DNA from: Damh-18 sp036275695 | Lineage (GTDB): Bacteria; Patescibacteriota; Minisyncoccia; Phycocordibacterales; UBA918 | Reading direction: 5' to 3' | DNA length: 15,256 nucleotides | Assembly (NCBI GenBank): GCA_036275695.1 | Contig: DASUDI010000028.1 | Location: forward strand, 1 to 15,256 | Part shown: piece after piece, positions 1 to 7,986 of the stretch | How the letters are laid out: each line of letters begins with the position of its first letter | Position numbering within the stretch: the stretch's first letter is position 1 | Notes under the pieces: model-generated | Databases searched by the model: none | Told to the model about the DNA's origin: nothing | What the model saw: the letters and a program-made list of their open reading frames with translations, nothing else | Position numbers and translations under genes: made by a program

Positions 1-603
1 AAGGCCCGGAAAAAGTGAGTCTCTCAGTATTTCATACGTACGGTCATGCACCGCATTATTTATTTTCTCCAGCTCTTCTCTCAACGCCACAATCCTCGTA
101 CGGTATACTTTTTCTTTCACCCGATTTGGGTCTTCATGTGATGTCTGCTCCTGTCTGTATTCCTCCCTCCTACTCACCTTTTTTGATATAGGTACACGGC
201 GATCAGCTTGCTCGCGCGCACGACTCGCTGTTTGTTCATGTGGTACACCATTTTGCATCCTCAACCGCTCTACACACCTTCCCGCTTCTTCAAGTGAAAA
301 TATTTTTGGCTTATCATTACCACCCTCCCATATATGTATGAATAAATTAGGGATACGACCAACCACTCTTGCTTTTATGTTACGTTGAGACAATTCATTA
401 ATTACTGAATTGGATTGCAGTATAATAAAATTTTCTTCCTCCTGACTTATTCCGTGAGTGCGCTCACTACTATTATCACGTGCAAAATATTCCCTTGCTC
501 TCCGCTCTAATTGTGACTTCGCTTTTCTGTGATGTCGGCCACTTTCAATAACCTCAGGCTCACGCCGTTGTCCTCTTTGAGGATTTTCTATACCATCACC
601 CAT
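1..603 (-). CDS. Unrecognised charged protein, partial (C-terminus beyond left edge)
   Basis: An open frame of 201 codons runs from an ATG at 603-601 to the left edge without a stop, so the gene is cut by the window. I do not recognise the family. Residues 1-55 are strongly basic and acidic, rich in Arg and Glu. Residues 56-110 are the only part that looks folded, with hydrophobic patches near ENFIILQSNSVINEL and ARVVGRIPNLFIHIWEGG. Residues 120-195 are again highly charged and likely helical or coiled coil. There is no signal peptide or membrane segment. It follows the P-loop kinase by 42 bases in the same direction. No ribosome binding site is evident; AT-rich -10-like sequence (GATAAT, about 11 bases before the ATG) would give a very short leader. 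Clean reading through 600 bases supports a real gene; function is unknown. Confidence 0.72.
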   Translation of the reverse strand, partial: MGDGIENPQRGQRREPEVIESGRHHRKAKSQLERRAREYFARDNSSERTHGISQEEENFIILQSNSVINELSQRNIKARVVGRIPNLFIHIWEGGNDKPKIFSLEEAGRCVERLRMQNGVPHEQTASRAREQADRRVPISKKVSRREEYRQEQTSHEDPNRVKEKVYRTRIVALREELEKINNAVHDRTYEILRDSLFPGL

Positions 604-645
604 GATATTAAAATATTATCATGTAACGACTCTCTTTTAATGGTG

Positions 646-1200
646 TTATTGTGTATATATTTTCTCTAAAAAAGATTCGATTCCCTTATTAAGTTCTTGA
701 ATGGTGCTATCATTTGTAATGACATAATCTGCCATCTGCATCACGCGTGTCTTTTGCATTCCATGAGGATTGGGATCGTGTGCTTCAAGTGCTTCATGCG
801 CGACAAATTCTTCAAAGGTGACCTTATCGGTTTCAGATCGACGAGCATGTATGCGTTCATACCGAAGTTTTTGATCCGCGTCTACGGCAAGTAGTATTCC
901 GCCATGTCGTTTTAAGGTTTCGGCTTCAGCAACAGTTCTAATCGACTCAATAATGACATTTTTTTTATCGTTCCCCATTCGTTCAAGATTTTGAGTCACT
1001 ACAAAATCATTCCCGAATTTCTCTCGCATTTCATTCGCAACCAAACGCATATTTGCCCTTGTGGGTTCCACCCCGCGTGACGAAAGTATCTCAATCAGAA
1101 TACTTCGTGCAGAATAATGCGTAAAACCATGCTGACGTACCAAATACGTAACTACCGTACCTTTGCCCGATCCGTCAGTGCCTGTTATGCCCAGCAACAT
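646..1200 (-). CDS. P-loop nucleotide kinase-like protein, UPF0200 / dephospho-CoA-kinase-like
   Basis: A 184-residue protein with a Walker A loop GTDGSGKGT at residues 7-15. The order of conserved pieces recalls the archaeal UPF0200 family, which is related to dephospho-CoA and other nucleoside monophosphate kinases: the P-loop, a serine/arginine segment, a region like RANMRLVANEMREKFG, then IIESIRTVAEAETL, a lid-like arginine stretch RIHARRSE, EEFVAHEALE, and ADYVITND near the end. The substrate cannot be told from sequence; nucleotide binding is secure, phosphotransfer is inferred. The ATG at 1200 is preferred over one at 1245, because it puts the P-loop at the N-terminus as the family requires and avoids a 44-base overlap with secF. 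The start lies one base after the secF TAA, so translational coupling is likely, with a weak AAGG inside the secF end. Confidence 0.85.
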   Translation of the reverse strand: MLLGITGTDGSGKGTVVTYLVRQHGFTHYSARSILIEILSSRGVEPTRANMRLVANEMREKFGNDFVVTQNLERMGNDKKNVIIESIRTVAEAETLKRHGGILLAVDADQKLRYERIHARRSETDKVTFEEFVAHEALEAHDPNPHGMQKTRVMQMADYVITNDSTIQELNKGIESFLEKIYTQ

Positions 1201-1201
1201 A

Positions 1202-2119
1202 TTATGCCTTTTTTGTTTCTTCTTTGCGCTGTTGCCACGCCTCAATACGTATCAAAAGTGGTGATGCCAGCAATATTGATGAATACGTTCCCGCAACCAT
1301 ACCCACAATGAGGGTGAGTGAAAAATCTTTGGTGGACTCGGGTCCAAGTACAAAGAGCGCGAGAAGCATCACGATGACCGTCAGTGACGTGTTGATTGAG
1401 CGCGCGAGCGTTTGTTTCACCGAATTCCATACAATGTCACTGAATAATTGCCCCTTGTGTTTCTCCTCATTATGCTTTAGGTTTTCACGAATACGATCAA
1501 ACACCACAATAGTATCGTTGATAGAGATACCAAGCGTGGTGAGTATTGCTACGATGAAGAATACCCCAACCTCAGCGTCACGCGCGTGTCCAAGATACGC
1601 AAATATTCCCGTAGGGATGAGAATGTCATGAAGAAGCGTGATAATCGCAACCACTCCATATTTCCAGGAAGCAACGGGTTTGGAAACATGTCTAAACGCA
1701 AACGCGATGAACGCAATAATAGCGAGGGACACAAGTCCAATCGCCCACCATGATTTACGCACAATTTCTTCACCAATAGATGGGCCAACTGAATTAAATT
1801 GTACTTCACTGACCGTGCCAAGCGTGCCGAGTGATTCCATAAGTTTGCTTTTTTCATCTTGGGTAAGTTCTCGCTGGCGCAATATAAAGTTATCGCCATC
1901 AGTCTCTTGTACGCGCACCTCACCAAGTTCTAACCCTTTTGTCACTTCATGAATTTGAGAAACCTCAGGCTTAGGTTCCACGGAAACTTGGAGTAATGAA
2001 CCACCCGCGATATCGATACCCGGCTTTAACCCCCACGTCGCTATCGCAACAAACGAAAGTATCGAGAATACTACGGGAACAATAAATAAAATTGACTGGT
2101 GCTGTTTGATATTTTTCAT
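1202..2119 (-). CDS. secF: Protein translocase subunit SecF
   Basis: SecF works with SecD as an RND-type membrane complex that uses the proton gradient to pull proteins out of the SecYEG channel on the outer face of the membrane. The 305 residues have the family layout: a first membrane segment at about 10-30, the motif GIDIAGGS at 34-41, a periplasmic-side domain to about 120 with VGPSIGEE, then a block of membrane segments. The hallmark SINDTIVVFDRIREN (about 199-213) carries the conserved Asp residues of the proton path, and SINTSLTVIVMLLALFVLG follows. The length is normal for SecF. The gene starts 4 bases after the secD stop, so the two are surely one transcript. SecD and SecF are separate chains here, as in E. 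coli. Confidence 0.97.
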   Translation of the reverse strand: MKNIKQHQSILFIVPVVFSILSFVAIATWGLKPGIDIAGGSLLQVSVEPKPEVSQIHEVTKGLELGEVRVQETDGDNFILRQRELTQDEKSKLMESLGTLGTVSEVQFNSVGPSIGEEIVRKSWWAIGLVSLAIIAFIAFAFRHVSKPVASWKYGVVAIITLLHDILIPTGIFAYLGHARDAEVGVFFIVAILTTLGISINDTIVVFDRIRENLKHNEEKHKGQLFSDIVWNSVKQTLARSINTSLTVIVMLLALFVLGPESTKDFSLTLIVGMVAGTYSSILLASPLLIRIEAWQQRKEETKKA

Positions 2120-2123
2120 AACA

Positions 2124-3557
2124 CTATCGTGACCATCCTGAACCCATTAAAAACTTCCCCACCCCTTTTTCAGCTCGCATAGGAAGCGCGATGAGCAGCG
2201 TGCGTGAAATGGTAATCGCAGAAAGCATTGATGCAAAAACACCGATTACGAACACGAGTGCGAACCCCTTAATGAGCGCGGTACCAAACCAAAAGAGAAT
2301 CGCGCCCACGATAATATGCGCCACGTTTGAATCACGAATAGCGAGCCATGCGCGCGCAAATCCTTCCTTAATTGCTTCATCAATATGTTTTCCCGCGCGT
2401 AATTCTTCCTTCATGCGCTCCGCAATAAGAATATTCGCGTCCACCGCGAGACCAATTGAGAGAATAAATCCCGCAATACCGGCCGCGGTGAGTACCACGG
2501 GAATGAGTTTGAAAAGCGCAAGCATAATAATGACATAGATAACAAGCGCGAGAGACGCAATGACACCTGGCAAGCGGTACCATGCGATCATAAAGACTAC
2601 GAGTATGACAAACCCAATCACGCCCGCGTACACGCCCGCGTGAAGTGCATCCGTACCAAGTGACGAACCGATGGTCTGCGTGCTCGCGAGTGTAATTGGT
2701 ACGGGCAGTGCGCCAAAATTGAGATTGCGCACAAGTTCACGCGCCTCTTCAGGCGTAAAATTTCCTGAAATTACCGCGCGTCCTCCACCAATAGCTTCGT
2801 TGATACGGGGTGCAGAAACCATCTCACCATCAAGAAAGATAGCGAGCTGTTCGCCTACATGGTCTCGGGTGATTTCTTCAAAAAGTTTTGCTCCCTCATC
2901 ATTGAATACAATACTTACCGTAGGATCATTCGAGAGCCCTCCACTTGATGACTGACCAAATATGAGTTCGGCATTCTTCAAGTACCGACCCGTAAGCCCT
3001 GTATCAATATACTCACTGCCGATACCAAATGCCGCGGGATCAATTTCCTTTCCATCAGCTTGCGCAGCCGCAACAGCAGCCTCAATCTCACCGCGGAGTT
3101 TTGCTTGCTCCTCCGCTTTTTGTGTGTCAAGTAATTTAAATTCAAGTAGCGGTGTTTTCCCTATTTCACGAATTGCCTGATTGACATCCGTCACACCGGG
3201 GAGTTCTACCACGAGTCGCTGTACCGGATGTTCCGCCACGATACTACTACGCTCTACCTGCACAATTGGCTCTGACACTCCAAATACATTGATGCGGCGC
3301 TCTATTACCTCTCGCAGTGTACTCATGAGTTCAGGCACTTCATCTGGACTTAATCCTGAAACATCCGCTTCATACACCAGATGACTTCCTCCTGCGAGGT
3401 CAAGACCTAGCTTAAACGGATACGATGAGTCACTTTTTATCGTGCTCGCGTATACAAAATAACCAAGCAATCCCGCGCACACCAACACCGCACATGCTCT
3501 AAAAATACGTATAAATCGTTCAGTTCCTTGGCTCGAGCTCGATGACGTGTTTTGCAT
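2124..3557 (-). CDS. secD: Protein translocase subunit SecD
   Basis: SecD is the larger partner of SecF in the proton-driven export motor. The 477-residue protein has a short polar N-terminus, a first membrane helix at about 20-38, GLDLAGGSHLVYE (51-63), and a large extracytoplasmic domain. That domain contains RRINVFGVSEP, VVELPGV and IFLDGEMVSAPRINEAI. Membrane segments follow, with the family signature GLAVDANILIAERMKEE (369-385). It is shorter than E. coli SecD (about 615 residues) but within the range of Gram-positive and CPR proteins. An Ala/Gln/Glu-rich stretch at about 147-170 looks like an extended linker or helix. The ATG at 3557 is 35 bases after the folD stop. A run of G residues (GAGGGGG, about 13 bases before the ATG) could be a weak ribosome binding site, one of few here. 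Confidence 0.97.
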   Translation of the reverse strand: MQNTSSSSSQGTERFIRIFRACAVLVCAGLLGYFVYASTIKSDSSYPFKLGLDLAGGSHLVYEADVSGLSPDEVPELMSTLREVIERRINVFGVSEPIVQVERSSIVAEHPVQRLVVELPGVTDVNQAIREIGKTPLLEFKLLDTQKAEEQAKLRGEIEAAVAAAQADGKEIDPAAFGIGSEYIDTGLTGRYLKNAELIFGQSSSGGLSNDPTVSIVFNDEGAKLFEEITRDHVGEQLAIFLDGEMVSAPRINEAIGGGRAVISGNFTPEEARELVRNLNFGALPVPITLASTQTIGSSLGTDALHAGVYAGVIGFVILVVFMIAWYRLPGVIASLALVIYVIIMLALFKLIPVVLTAAGIAGFILSIGLAVDANILIAERMKEELRAGKHIDEAIKEGFARAWLAIRDSNVAHIIVGAILFWFGTALIKGFALVFVIGVFASMLSAITISRTLLIALPMRAEKGVGKFLMGSGWSR

Positions 3558-3592
3558 ATTGTTTCTAACCCCCTCTTATAATATGTGAAATA

Positions 3593-4411
3593 CTATACCA
3601 CATCTCGTTTTTGCCGTGCACAATGAACCACATTTTTGAGAAGTATGGCAATAGTAAGCGGTCCAATACCACCCGGAACAGGCGTGAAAAGTGACGATTT
3701 TAGTGCACACGATGGGTCTGCGTCACCACGGAGTACTCCCCCATCTTCCGAAGTACCCGCATCAAATATGATAACGCCCTCACGCACCATTGCAGGCTTA
3801 ATGAGTGAGGGGACCCCCGCCCCACACACCACAATATCAGCATTCTTGGTGTAATCCTCAATGTTAGAAACATCACGCGTAACCACACTCACATGCGCTC
3901 CTTGACTCACAAACCATTGATATGCGGGAATACCTACCAACTTACCACTTCCCACAACCGCAACAAATGTGTCCTTCACCTGTACCCCGTGCCGTTCTAC
4001 TATTGCTTCAATAGCACCGACCACCGGAGAAAGCGGGCGTAGTGTATGCGGATTAAGTGCGTCTACGTCATGTGTGGTGGGTATCGCTTCAATAACTCTA
4101 TCTTGCGCAATGTGCGAAGGAAGTGGGAGTTGCACCACAATACCATCGCTCTGAGGTATGGCGTGTGTTATCGCGTCGATGATATCTTGCGTAGAAACAT
4201 CAGCAGAGAGCTCTCTAATCTCGGTCTTAATTCCAACCTCCTTCGCGCGCGCTTGTTTAAGATTAAGATATTTTTGCGTGGCAAAATGAGGAGCGCACGT
4301 AATAATGGTAAGTACAGGCGCGCGACCAAAGTCTGCAATGTCTTGAATCAACTCTTGATATATATCTTCTGCTATTTTTTTACCATCGACAATCATATTT
4401 GTAGTACGCAT
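3593..4411 (-). CDS. folD: Bifunctional methylenetetrahydrofolate dehydrogenase / methenyltetrahydrofolate cyclohydrolase FolD
   Basis: FolD interconverts 5,10-methylene-, 5,10-methenyl- and 10-formyl-tetrahydrofolate in the cytoplasm. The 272 residues include IVDGKKIAEDI at the N-terminus, the catalytic pair Tyr48 and Lys52 in KYLNLK, QLPLP with Gln94, DVDALNP with Asp117, and the terminal TPVPGGIGPLT. The dinucleotide site reads VVGSGKLVGIPAY, where many bacterial homologues have GRSxxVGxP. The missing Arg may alter preference for the 2'-phosphate of NADP, but E. coli FolD also lacks it, so this is only a hint. The segment DAGTSEDGGVLRGDAD replaces the usual DVGINR...GDVD. The gene starts 30 bases after the epimerase stop. 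A second in-frame ATG at 4396 (MIVDGKK) is an equally good start by homology, and neither has a clear ribosome binding site. Confidence 0.95.
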   Translation of the reverse strand: MRTTNMIVDGKKIAEDIYQELIQDIADFGRAPVLTIITCAPHFATQKYLNLKQARAKEVGIKTEIRELSADVSTQDIIDAITHAIPQSDGIVVQLPLPSHIAQDRVIEAIPTTHDVDALNPHTLRPLSPVVGAIEAIVERHGVQVKDTFVAVVGSGKLVGIPAYQWFVSQGAHVSVVTRDVSNIEDYTKNADIVVCGAGVPSLIKPAMVREGVIIFDAGTSEDGGVLRGDADPSCALKSSLFTPVPGGIGPLTIAILLKNVVHCARQKRDVV

Positions 4412-4441
4412 AATACTAACACATGCACACCCCGTAGCACG

Positions 4442-5350
4442 TTACACGAGTCCAAATTGTTTTCGTAACTCGACAATTCCCTCCTCGATACGAATGGTTG
4501 GTTGCCAACCAAGTACCAACTGTATGTAACTATTGTCAGCGAGGGTGTGCTTTGGTTCTATGCGTGGTGCAATGTACTCAACAGGACCACCAATCATGCG
4601 CGCTATCTCATTTACGGATACATTTCTTCCCGCGCCCACATTAAAGACCTCTCCTCTTCCCACCGCGTCACTTTCACACGCGCGCATAACCGCATCTACC
4701 GTATCATACACGTGCGTAAAATCACGAGTCTGCTCGCCATCACCGGTAATCGTCATGGGCATACCTTCTTTTCGTTGTTTGAGGAATTTCCCGATAACTA
4801 AAGCATACGCGCCATCAGGATCAAGATGTGGTCCATACACATTGAAAAAGCGTAGTGAGACGGTCTCCATGCGATGAATATCATGCCACAATTTCATCAT
4901 TATCTCACCATGATATTTTTGTAGTCCATAGGGACTTTTTGGTTCTGCGCGCATGTTTTCTTTTAGGGGCATCGCTGTTTGGTCACCATACGCGGAGCTC
5001 GACGCCGCGTACACAACCCTCCGCACCCCTGCGAGTCGCGCGGCTTCAAGTACCGAAAGCGTTCCTCCGATATTTACGCGCTGAGCCTCAAATGGTTGCT
5101 CAATAGAAAATTGCACACGGGGTAACGCCGCAAGATGCACCACCACATCAACACCACGCATGAGCGCGGTCAATGGTTCTGTCTTACAAATATCGAGTCG
5201 ATAGAGTGGGACTCCTTCGGGTACACGCTCTGCCTTTCCTCCGCTGAGATCATCAACAACAATCACCCTATTACCCTCACGAACGAGTCGCTCCACAAGG
5301 TTAGTCCCAATAAATCCCACGCCTCCGGTAACCAAGAATGTCTTTGCCAT
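4442..5350 (-). CDS. NAD-dependent nucleotide-sugar epimerase/dehydratase (GalE/WbpP-like extended SDR)
   Basis: A cytoplasmic extended short-chain dehydrogenase that most likely epimerises or dehydrates an NDP-sugar for surface glycan synthesis. It shows the NAD-binding TGGVGFIG (8-15), an acidic pair after the second strand (VVDD, 31-34, which favours NAD over NADP), HLAALPRV, the catalytic SSSAYG (117-122) and YGLQK with Tyr141 and Lys145. RFFNVYGPH and GDGEQTRDFTHVYD are typical of UDP-glucose/UDP-GlcNAc 4-epimerases. At 302 residues it is shorter than GalE (about 338). The exact sugar cannot be assigned from sequence. Its neighbour upstream on the same strand is the initiating sugar-phosphate transferase, which supports a role in polysaccharide supply. 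A TATAAT box lies 10 bases before the ATG, so it may start its own transcript of epimerase, folD and secDF. Confidence 0.92.
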   Translation of the reverse strand: MAKTFLVTGGVGFIGTNLVERLVREGNRVIVVDDLSGGKAERVPEGVPLYRLDICKTEPLTALMRGVDVVVHLAALPRVQFSIEQPFEAQRVNIGGTLSVLEAARLAGVRRVVYAASSSAYGDQTAMPLKENMRAEPKSPYGLQKYHGEIMMKLWHDIHRMETVSLRFFNVYGPHLDPDGAYALVIGKFLKQRKEGMPMTITGDGEQTRDFTHVYDTVDAVMRACESDAVGRGEVFNVGAGRNVSVNEIARMIGGPVEYIAPRIEPKHTLADNSYIQLVLGWQPTIRIEEGIVELRKQFGLV

Positions 5351-5360
5351 ATCGTCACTG

Positions 5361-5366
5361 ATTATA
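5361..5366 (-). promoter_or_regulatory. Probable -10 box for the epimerase gene
   Basis: On the minus strand the consensus hexamer TATAAT ends 10 bases before the epimerase ATG. It lies in the 42-base gap after the sugar transferase stop. A start about 7 bases downstream would leave a leader of only 3 or 4 bases. No convincing -35 box is seen at 16-18 bases upstream, so this is a moderate call. Confidence 0.5.
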
Positions 5367-5392
5367 CGTATTTATTACTACAAAACTATTGA

Positions 5393-6748
5393 CTAGGTTC
5401 CACTTCTCATGAGCAATGTGTGTATAGTTTTAAGTGCGATTTCAATATCGAGCAACAGAGAACGGTGTTTGAGGTAATACAAATCAAACGATAATTTGTC
5501 AATGGTACGAGGAATATCGACGCCACCACGAGGCACATCAAAGTTATGTATCTGTGCCCATCCCGAAAGACCCGGTGTCACAAGATGGCGCATATTGTAG
5601 TAGGGGATATTTTCAGCATATACTTTTGCCAGTGTTGGTATTTCAGGTCGCGGACCTATAAACGAAATATCACCCCGTAGCACGTTAAAAAGTTGCGGGA
5701 GTTCATCAATGCGCGTCTTTCTCAAAAATGCTCCTACCCACGTTACGTGGAGTGTACTTTTAAGCGCGTCGTTGGGATTATCAGTTCCAGACATAGTTCT
5801 GAATTTATAGATATAAATAGGCTTATTATATTTTCCAACGCGCTCTGCTTTGTACAAAAATTTCCCCCGATCTTCAAGATATATCGCGAGCATAACCAAC
5901 GGAAATAGGACGAGTGACGGAATAAGCAGTATGAGTGCGGTGGCCATATCAAACGCACGCTTCACAATATCATACGCGTAATGGGGCGCGTTAGTGGTGA
6001 TGTTTTCAAGAAACCACATCTCTTCGATGAGTGACGGTGGTACGCGATGGTGCAACGCTTCATACATTACGGGCAGATTGTAAAAACGTATATTTTTGTG
6101 CTCGAACGCAAACGTATATAGATCATTTACCATGCGTGACGCGAACTCATCACGCATGTCTGCGATTACCATATCGACCGAATCGTCTTTGACAAAATTT
6201 ACAAGTGCGTTACGGAACTCATCATAATTTGGTATATCACGCTTACTTAACATAAACGGCTTCATACCTTTAAAGTATGGGTTGTTCGCGAAAACCTTTG
6301 CGATACCGAGCGCCTCATCACTGTCACCTATCACCAACACACGGGTAGTGTTTGCGATGACGATGCGCGGATACACAAAAAGTCTCCACCCCAACATACA
6401 CAATGAAGAAAGTACCAGATAAATAACGAGATTCGTTTTAGGCTCAATACCGACGTCAAAGGTAAAAAAGAAAAGTGCCGCTATAAGTATATTCGCGGCC
6501 TGCGTTTTGAATACGCGTGAGGGAATGCTCTTTCGCACCAAGGACACATGCCGGTCGTATAACCCCGCGATAAAAAACACAATGATCCATATCACAAAAA
6601 GAACCGTGAACGGTGTCGCGTGAAGTATGAATACATCCTTTGAAACTTCACCGTACCGTAGATAGAGTGTACCGAATAGTGCGATATATAGCACAAATAC
6701 ATCTCCAAAGAGAAGAAGTGACGCCCCTCCACGAACAAGTGGTTGCAT
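5393..6748 (-). CDS. Polyprenyl-phosphate sugar-1-phosphate transferase (WcaJ/PHPT family)
   Basis: An integral membrane enzyme that moves a sugar-1-phosphate from an NDP-sugar to undecaprenyl phosphate, the first step of a surface polysaccharide or glycoconjugate. The 451 residues show several N-terminal membrane helices (about 8-130), a CoA-binding-like Rossmann domain (about 135-240) and the C-terminal catalytic domain. That domain has a membrane-dipping helix (about 263-290), KFRTM (315-319), DELPQLFNVLRGD (348-360) with the catalytic Asp348-Glu349 pair, GPRPE (365-369) and TPGLSGWAQ (391-399). The ATG at 6748 is chosen over the one at 6838. The longer form would overlap the start of the divergent glycosyltransferase and add 30 polar residues, while 6748 sits exactly 6 bases after a good promoter -10 box. 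Confidence 0.94.
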   Translation of the reverse strand: MQPLVRGGASLLLFGDVFVLYIALFGTLYLRYGEVSKDVFILHATPFTVLFVIWIIVFFIAGLYDRHVSLVRKSIPSRVFKTQAANILIAALFFFTFDVGIEPKTNLVIYLVLSSLCMLGWRLFVYPRIVIANTTRVLVIGDSDEALGIAKVFANNPYFKGMKPFMLSKRDIPNYDEFRNALVNFVKDDSVDMVIADMRDEFASRMVNDLYTFAFEHKNIRFYNLPVMYEALHHRVPPSLIEEMWFLENITTNAPHYAYDIVKRAFDMATALILLIPSLVLFPLVMLAIYLEDRGKFLYKAERVGKYNKPIYIYKFRTMSGTDNPNDALKSTLHVTWVGAFLRKTRIDELPQLFNVLRGDISFIGPRPEIPTLAKVYAENIPYYNMRHLVTPGLSGWAQIHNFDVPRGGVDIPRTIDKLSFDLYYLKHRSLLLDIEIALKTIHTLLMRSGT

Positions 6749-6754
6749 GTACGT

Positions 6755-6782
6755 ATCATACGGGAGGGTAATTTTTATGCAA
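6755..6782 (-). promoter_or_regulatory. Promoter of the sugar-phosphate transferase gene (leaderless type)
   Basis: On the minus strand TTGCAT (6782-6777), a 16-base spacer and TATGAT (6760-6755) are followed by 6 bases and then the ATG at 6748. Transcription would begin at or next to the A of the start codon. It is one half of a divergent promoter pair. Confidence 0.65.
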
Positions 6783-6794
6783 GATGTCGGTATC

Positions 6795-6822
6795 TTTTCA
6801 TCAATTACCTCGGTAGTATAGT
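6795..6822 (+). promoter_or_regulatory. Promoter of the GT4 glycosyltransferase gene (leaderless type)
   Basis: TTTTCA (6795-6800, 4 of 6 to consensus), a 16-base spacer and TATAGT (6817-6822) precede the ATG at 6829 by 6 bases. The -35 boxes of this promoter and of the divergent one are only 12 bases apart, so the two could influence each other. The -10 box and its spacing are the strong part of the call. Confidence 0.58.
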
Positions 6823-6828
6823 GTATAT

Positions 6829-7986
6829 ATGGGAGCAAAAAAAATAAAAGTGCTTTTTGTTATCACCAAATCAAATTTTGGTGGCGCGCAACGATACGTA
6901 TACGAACTCGCCACAAGCCTTCCCGCAGCGGACTATGAGGTTGTTGTCGCGTGTGGTGGCAAAGGCATACTCACCGAAAAGTTACACGAACACGGCATAC
7001 GCGTATATGAGGTAAAAAACTTCGAACGCGACATACACATTGTAAAAGAGTTGTACGCATTCCGAGAACTGTATGTAATCATACGCGCAGAGCACCCTGA
7101 CATCGTGCACATCAACAGTTCAAAAGCGGGGGTGATTGGGACTATTGTGGCACGAATAGCACACGTACCGCGCATACTCTTTACGGCGCACGGGTGGCCA
7201 TTTTTTGAAAAAAGAAATATTCTCTGGAAAAGCATGGCATGGATACTCTCATGGGTGACAACCGCGCTTGCACACCAGGTCATTACGGTATCTTCGTACG
7301 ACCGTACACGCGCGCGTCTTTGGGGTCTCTCGCGTAAACTCATAACGATACATACCGCAGTACCTCAATTTTCATGTCTTCCTCAAAAGGACGCGCGCGA
7401 CACACTCTTCCCCGAACACATACAAAAGGCACACCTCCACGATATCTGGGTTGTATCTACGGGAGAACATACGCAAAACAAAAATCTCTTTTTTCTCCTT
7501 AATGCCGTAGGCGCGTATAACACGCAAGCGACACGGAAACTCTTTCTCACGCTCATAGGAGATGGCGAGGATCGTCAAGCGCTTGAGAGGTATGTCGCGG
7601 AGCACCATCTACGTGACTTCGTGCATTTTACGGGTTTTATAGACAATGCGCGCGCGTACCTACATGCGTTTGATATATTAGTCCTTCCTTCGCACAAGGA
7701 GGGTATGCCCTACGGACTGCTTGAAGCGGGTCATGCGGGGCTCTTTGTGATTGCGAGTAATGTGGGTGGTATTCCTGAAATTATTACCGACCATAAAAAT
7801 GGGTTACTCATACATCCCCATACCCCGCCCTCGCTCACCAGCGCATTTGCATTTTATGAGACACATCCCAATGAAGTTGATTCCTATAAAAACGCGTTGC
7901 GCGCGCACATTCGCACACATTTTAATCAAAAGGATATGGTAGCGGCAACGAGCGCGCTCTATGAAAGAGACACCCTCAATCAATAA
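6829..7986 (+). CDS. Glycosyltransferase family 4 protein (GT-B fold)
   Basis: A 385-residue retaining glycosyltransferase of the GT4 type, probably acting on lipid-linked glycans at the inner face of the membrane. The N-terminal half begins VLFVITKSNFGGAQRYVYEL, the acceptor-side glycine loop of GT4 enzymes, followed by HINSSKAGVIG and TAHGW. The C-terminal half has the donor-binding pieces LIGDGEDRQALE, VHFTGF, DILVLPSHKEGMPYGLLEA with the EX7E pair Glu291/Glu299, and ASNVGGIPEII. Donor and acceptor are unknown. It is the only plus-strand protein gene here. It shares a divergent promoter region with the sugar-phosphate transferase, which suggests one pathway, and its last 11 bases overlap the end of the converging rodA gene. 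No signal peptide is present. Confidence 0.93.
   Translation: MGAKKIKVLFVITKSNFGGAQRYVYELATSLPAADYEVVVACGGKGILTEKLHEHGIRVYEVKNFERDIHIVKELYAFRELYVIIRAEHPDIVHINSSKAGVIGTIVARIAHVPRILFTAHGWPFFEKRNILWKSMAWILSWVTTALAHQVITVSSYDRTRARLWGLSRKLITIHTAVPQFSCLPQKDARDTLFPEHIQKAHLHDIWVVSTGEHTQNKNLFFLLNAVGAYNTQATRKLFLTLIGDGEDRQALERYVAEHHLRDFVHFTGFIDNARAYLHAFDILVLPSHKEGMPYGLLEAGHAGLFVIASNVGGIPEIITDHKNGLLIHPHTPPSLTSAFAFYETHPNEVDSYKNALRAHIRTHFNQKDMVAATSALYERDTLNQ

Noticed and set aside
1201..1245. Longer N-terminus for the P-loop kinase starting at 1245
   Set aside because: The added 15 residues are read from the end of secF in another frame and would push the P-loop away from the N-terminus.
6749..6838. Longer N-terminus for the sugar-phosphate transferase starting at 6838
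   Set aside because: It would overlap the divergent GT4 start by 10 bases and cover both promoters; homology begins at the internal Met.
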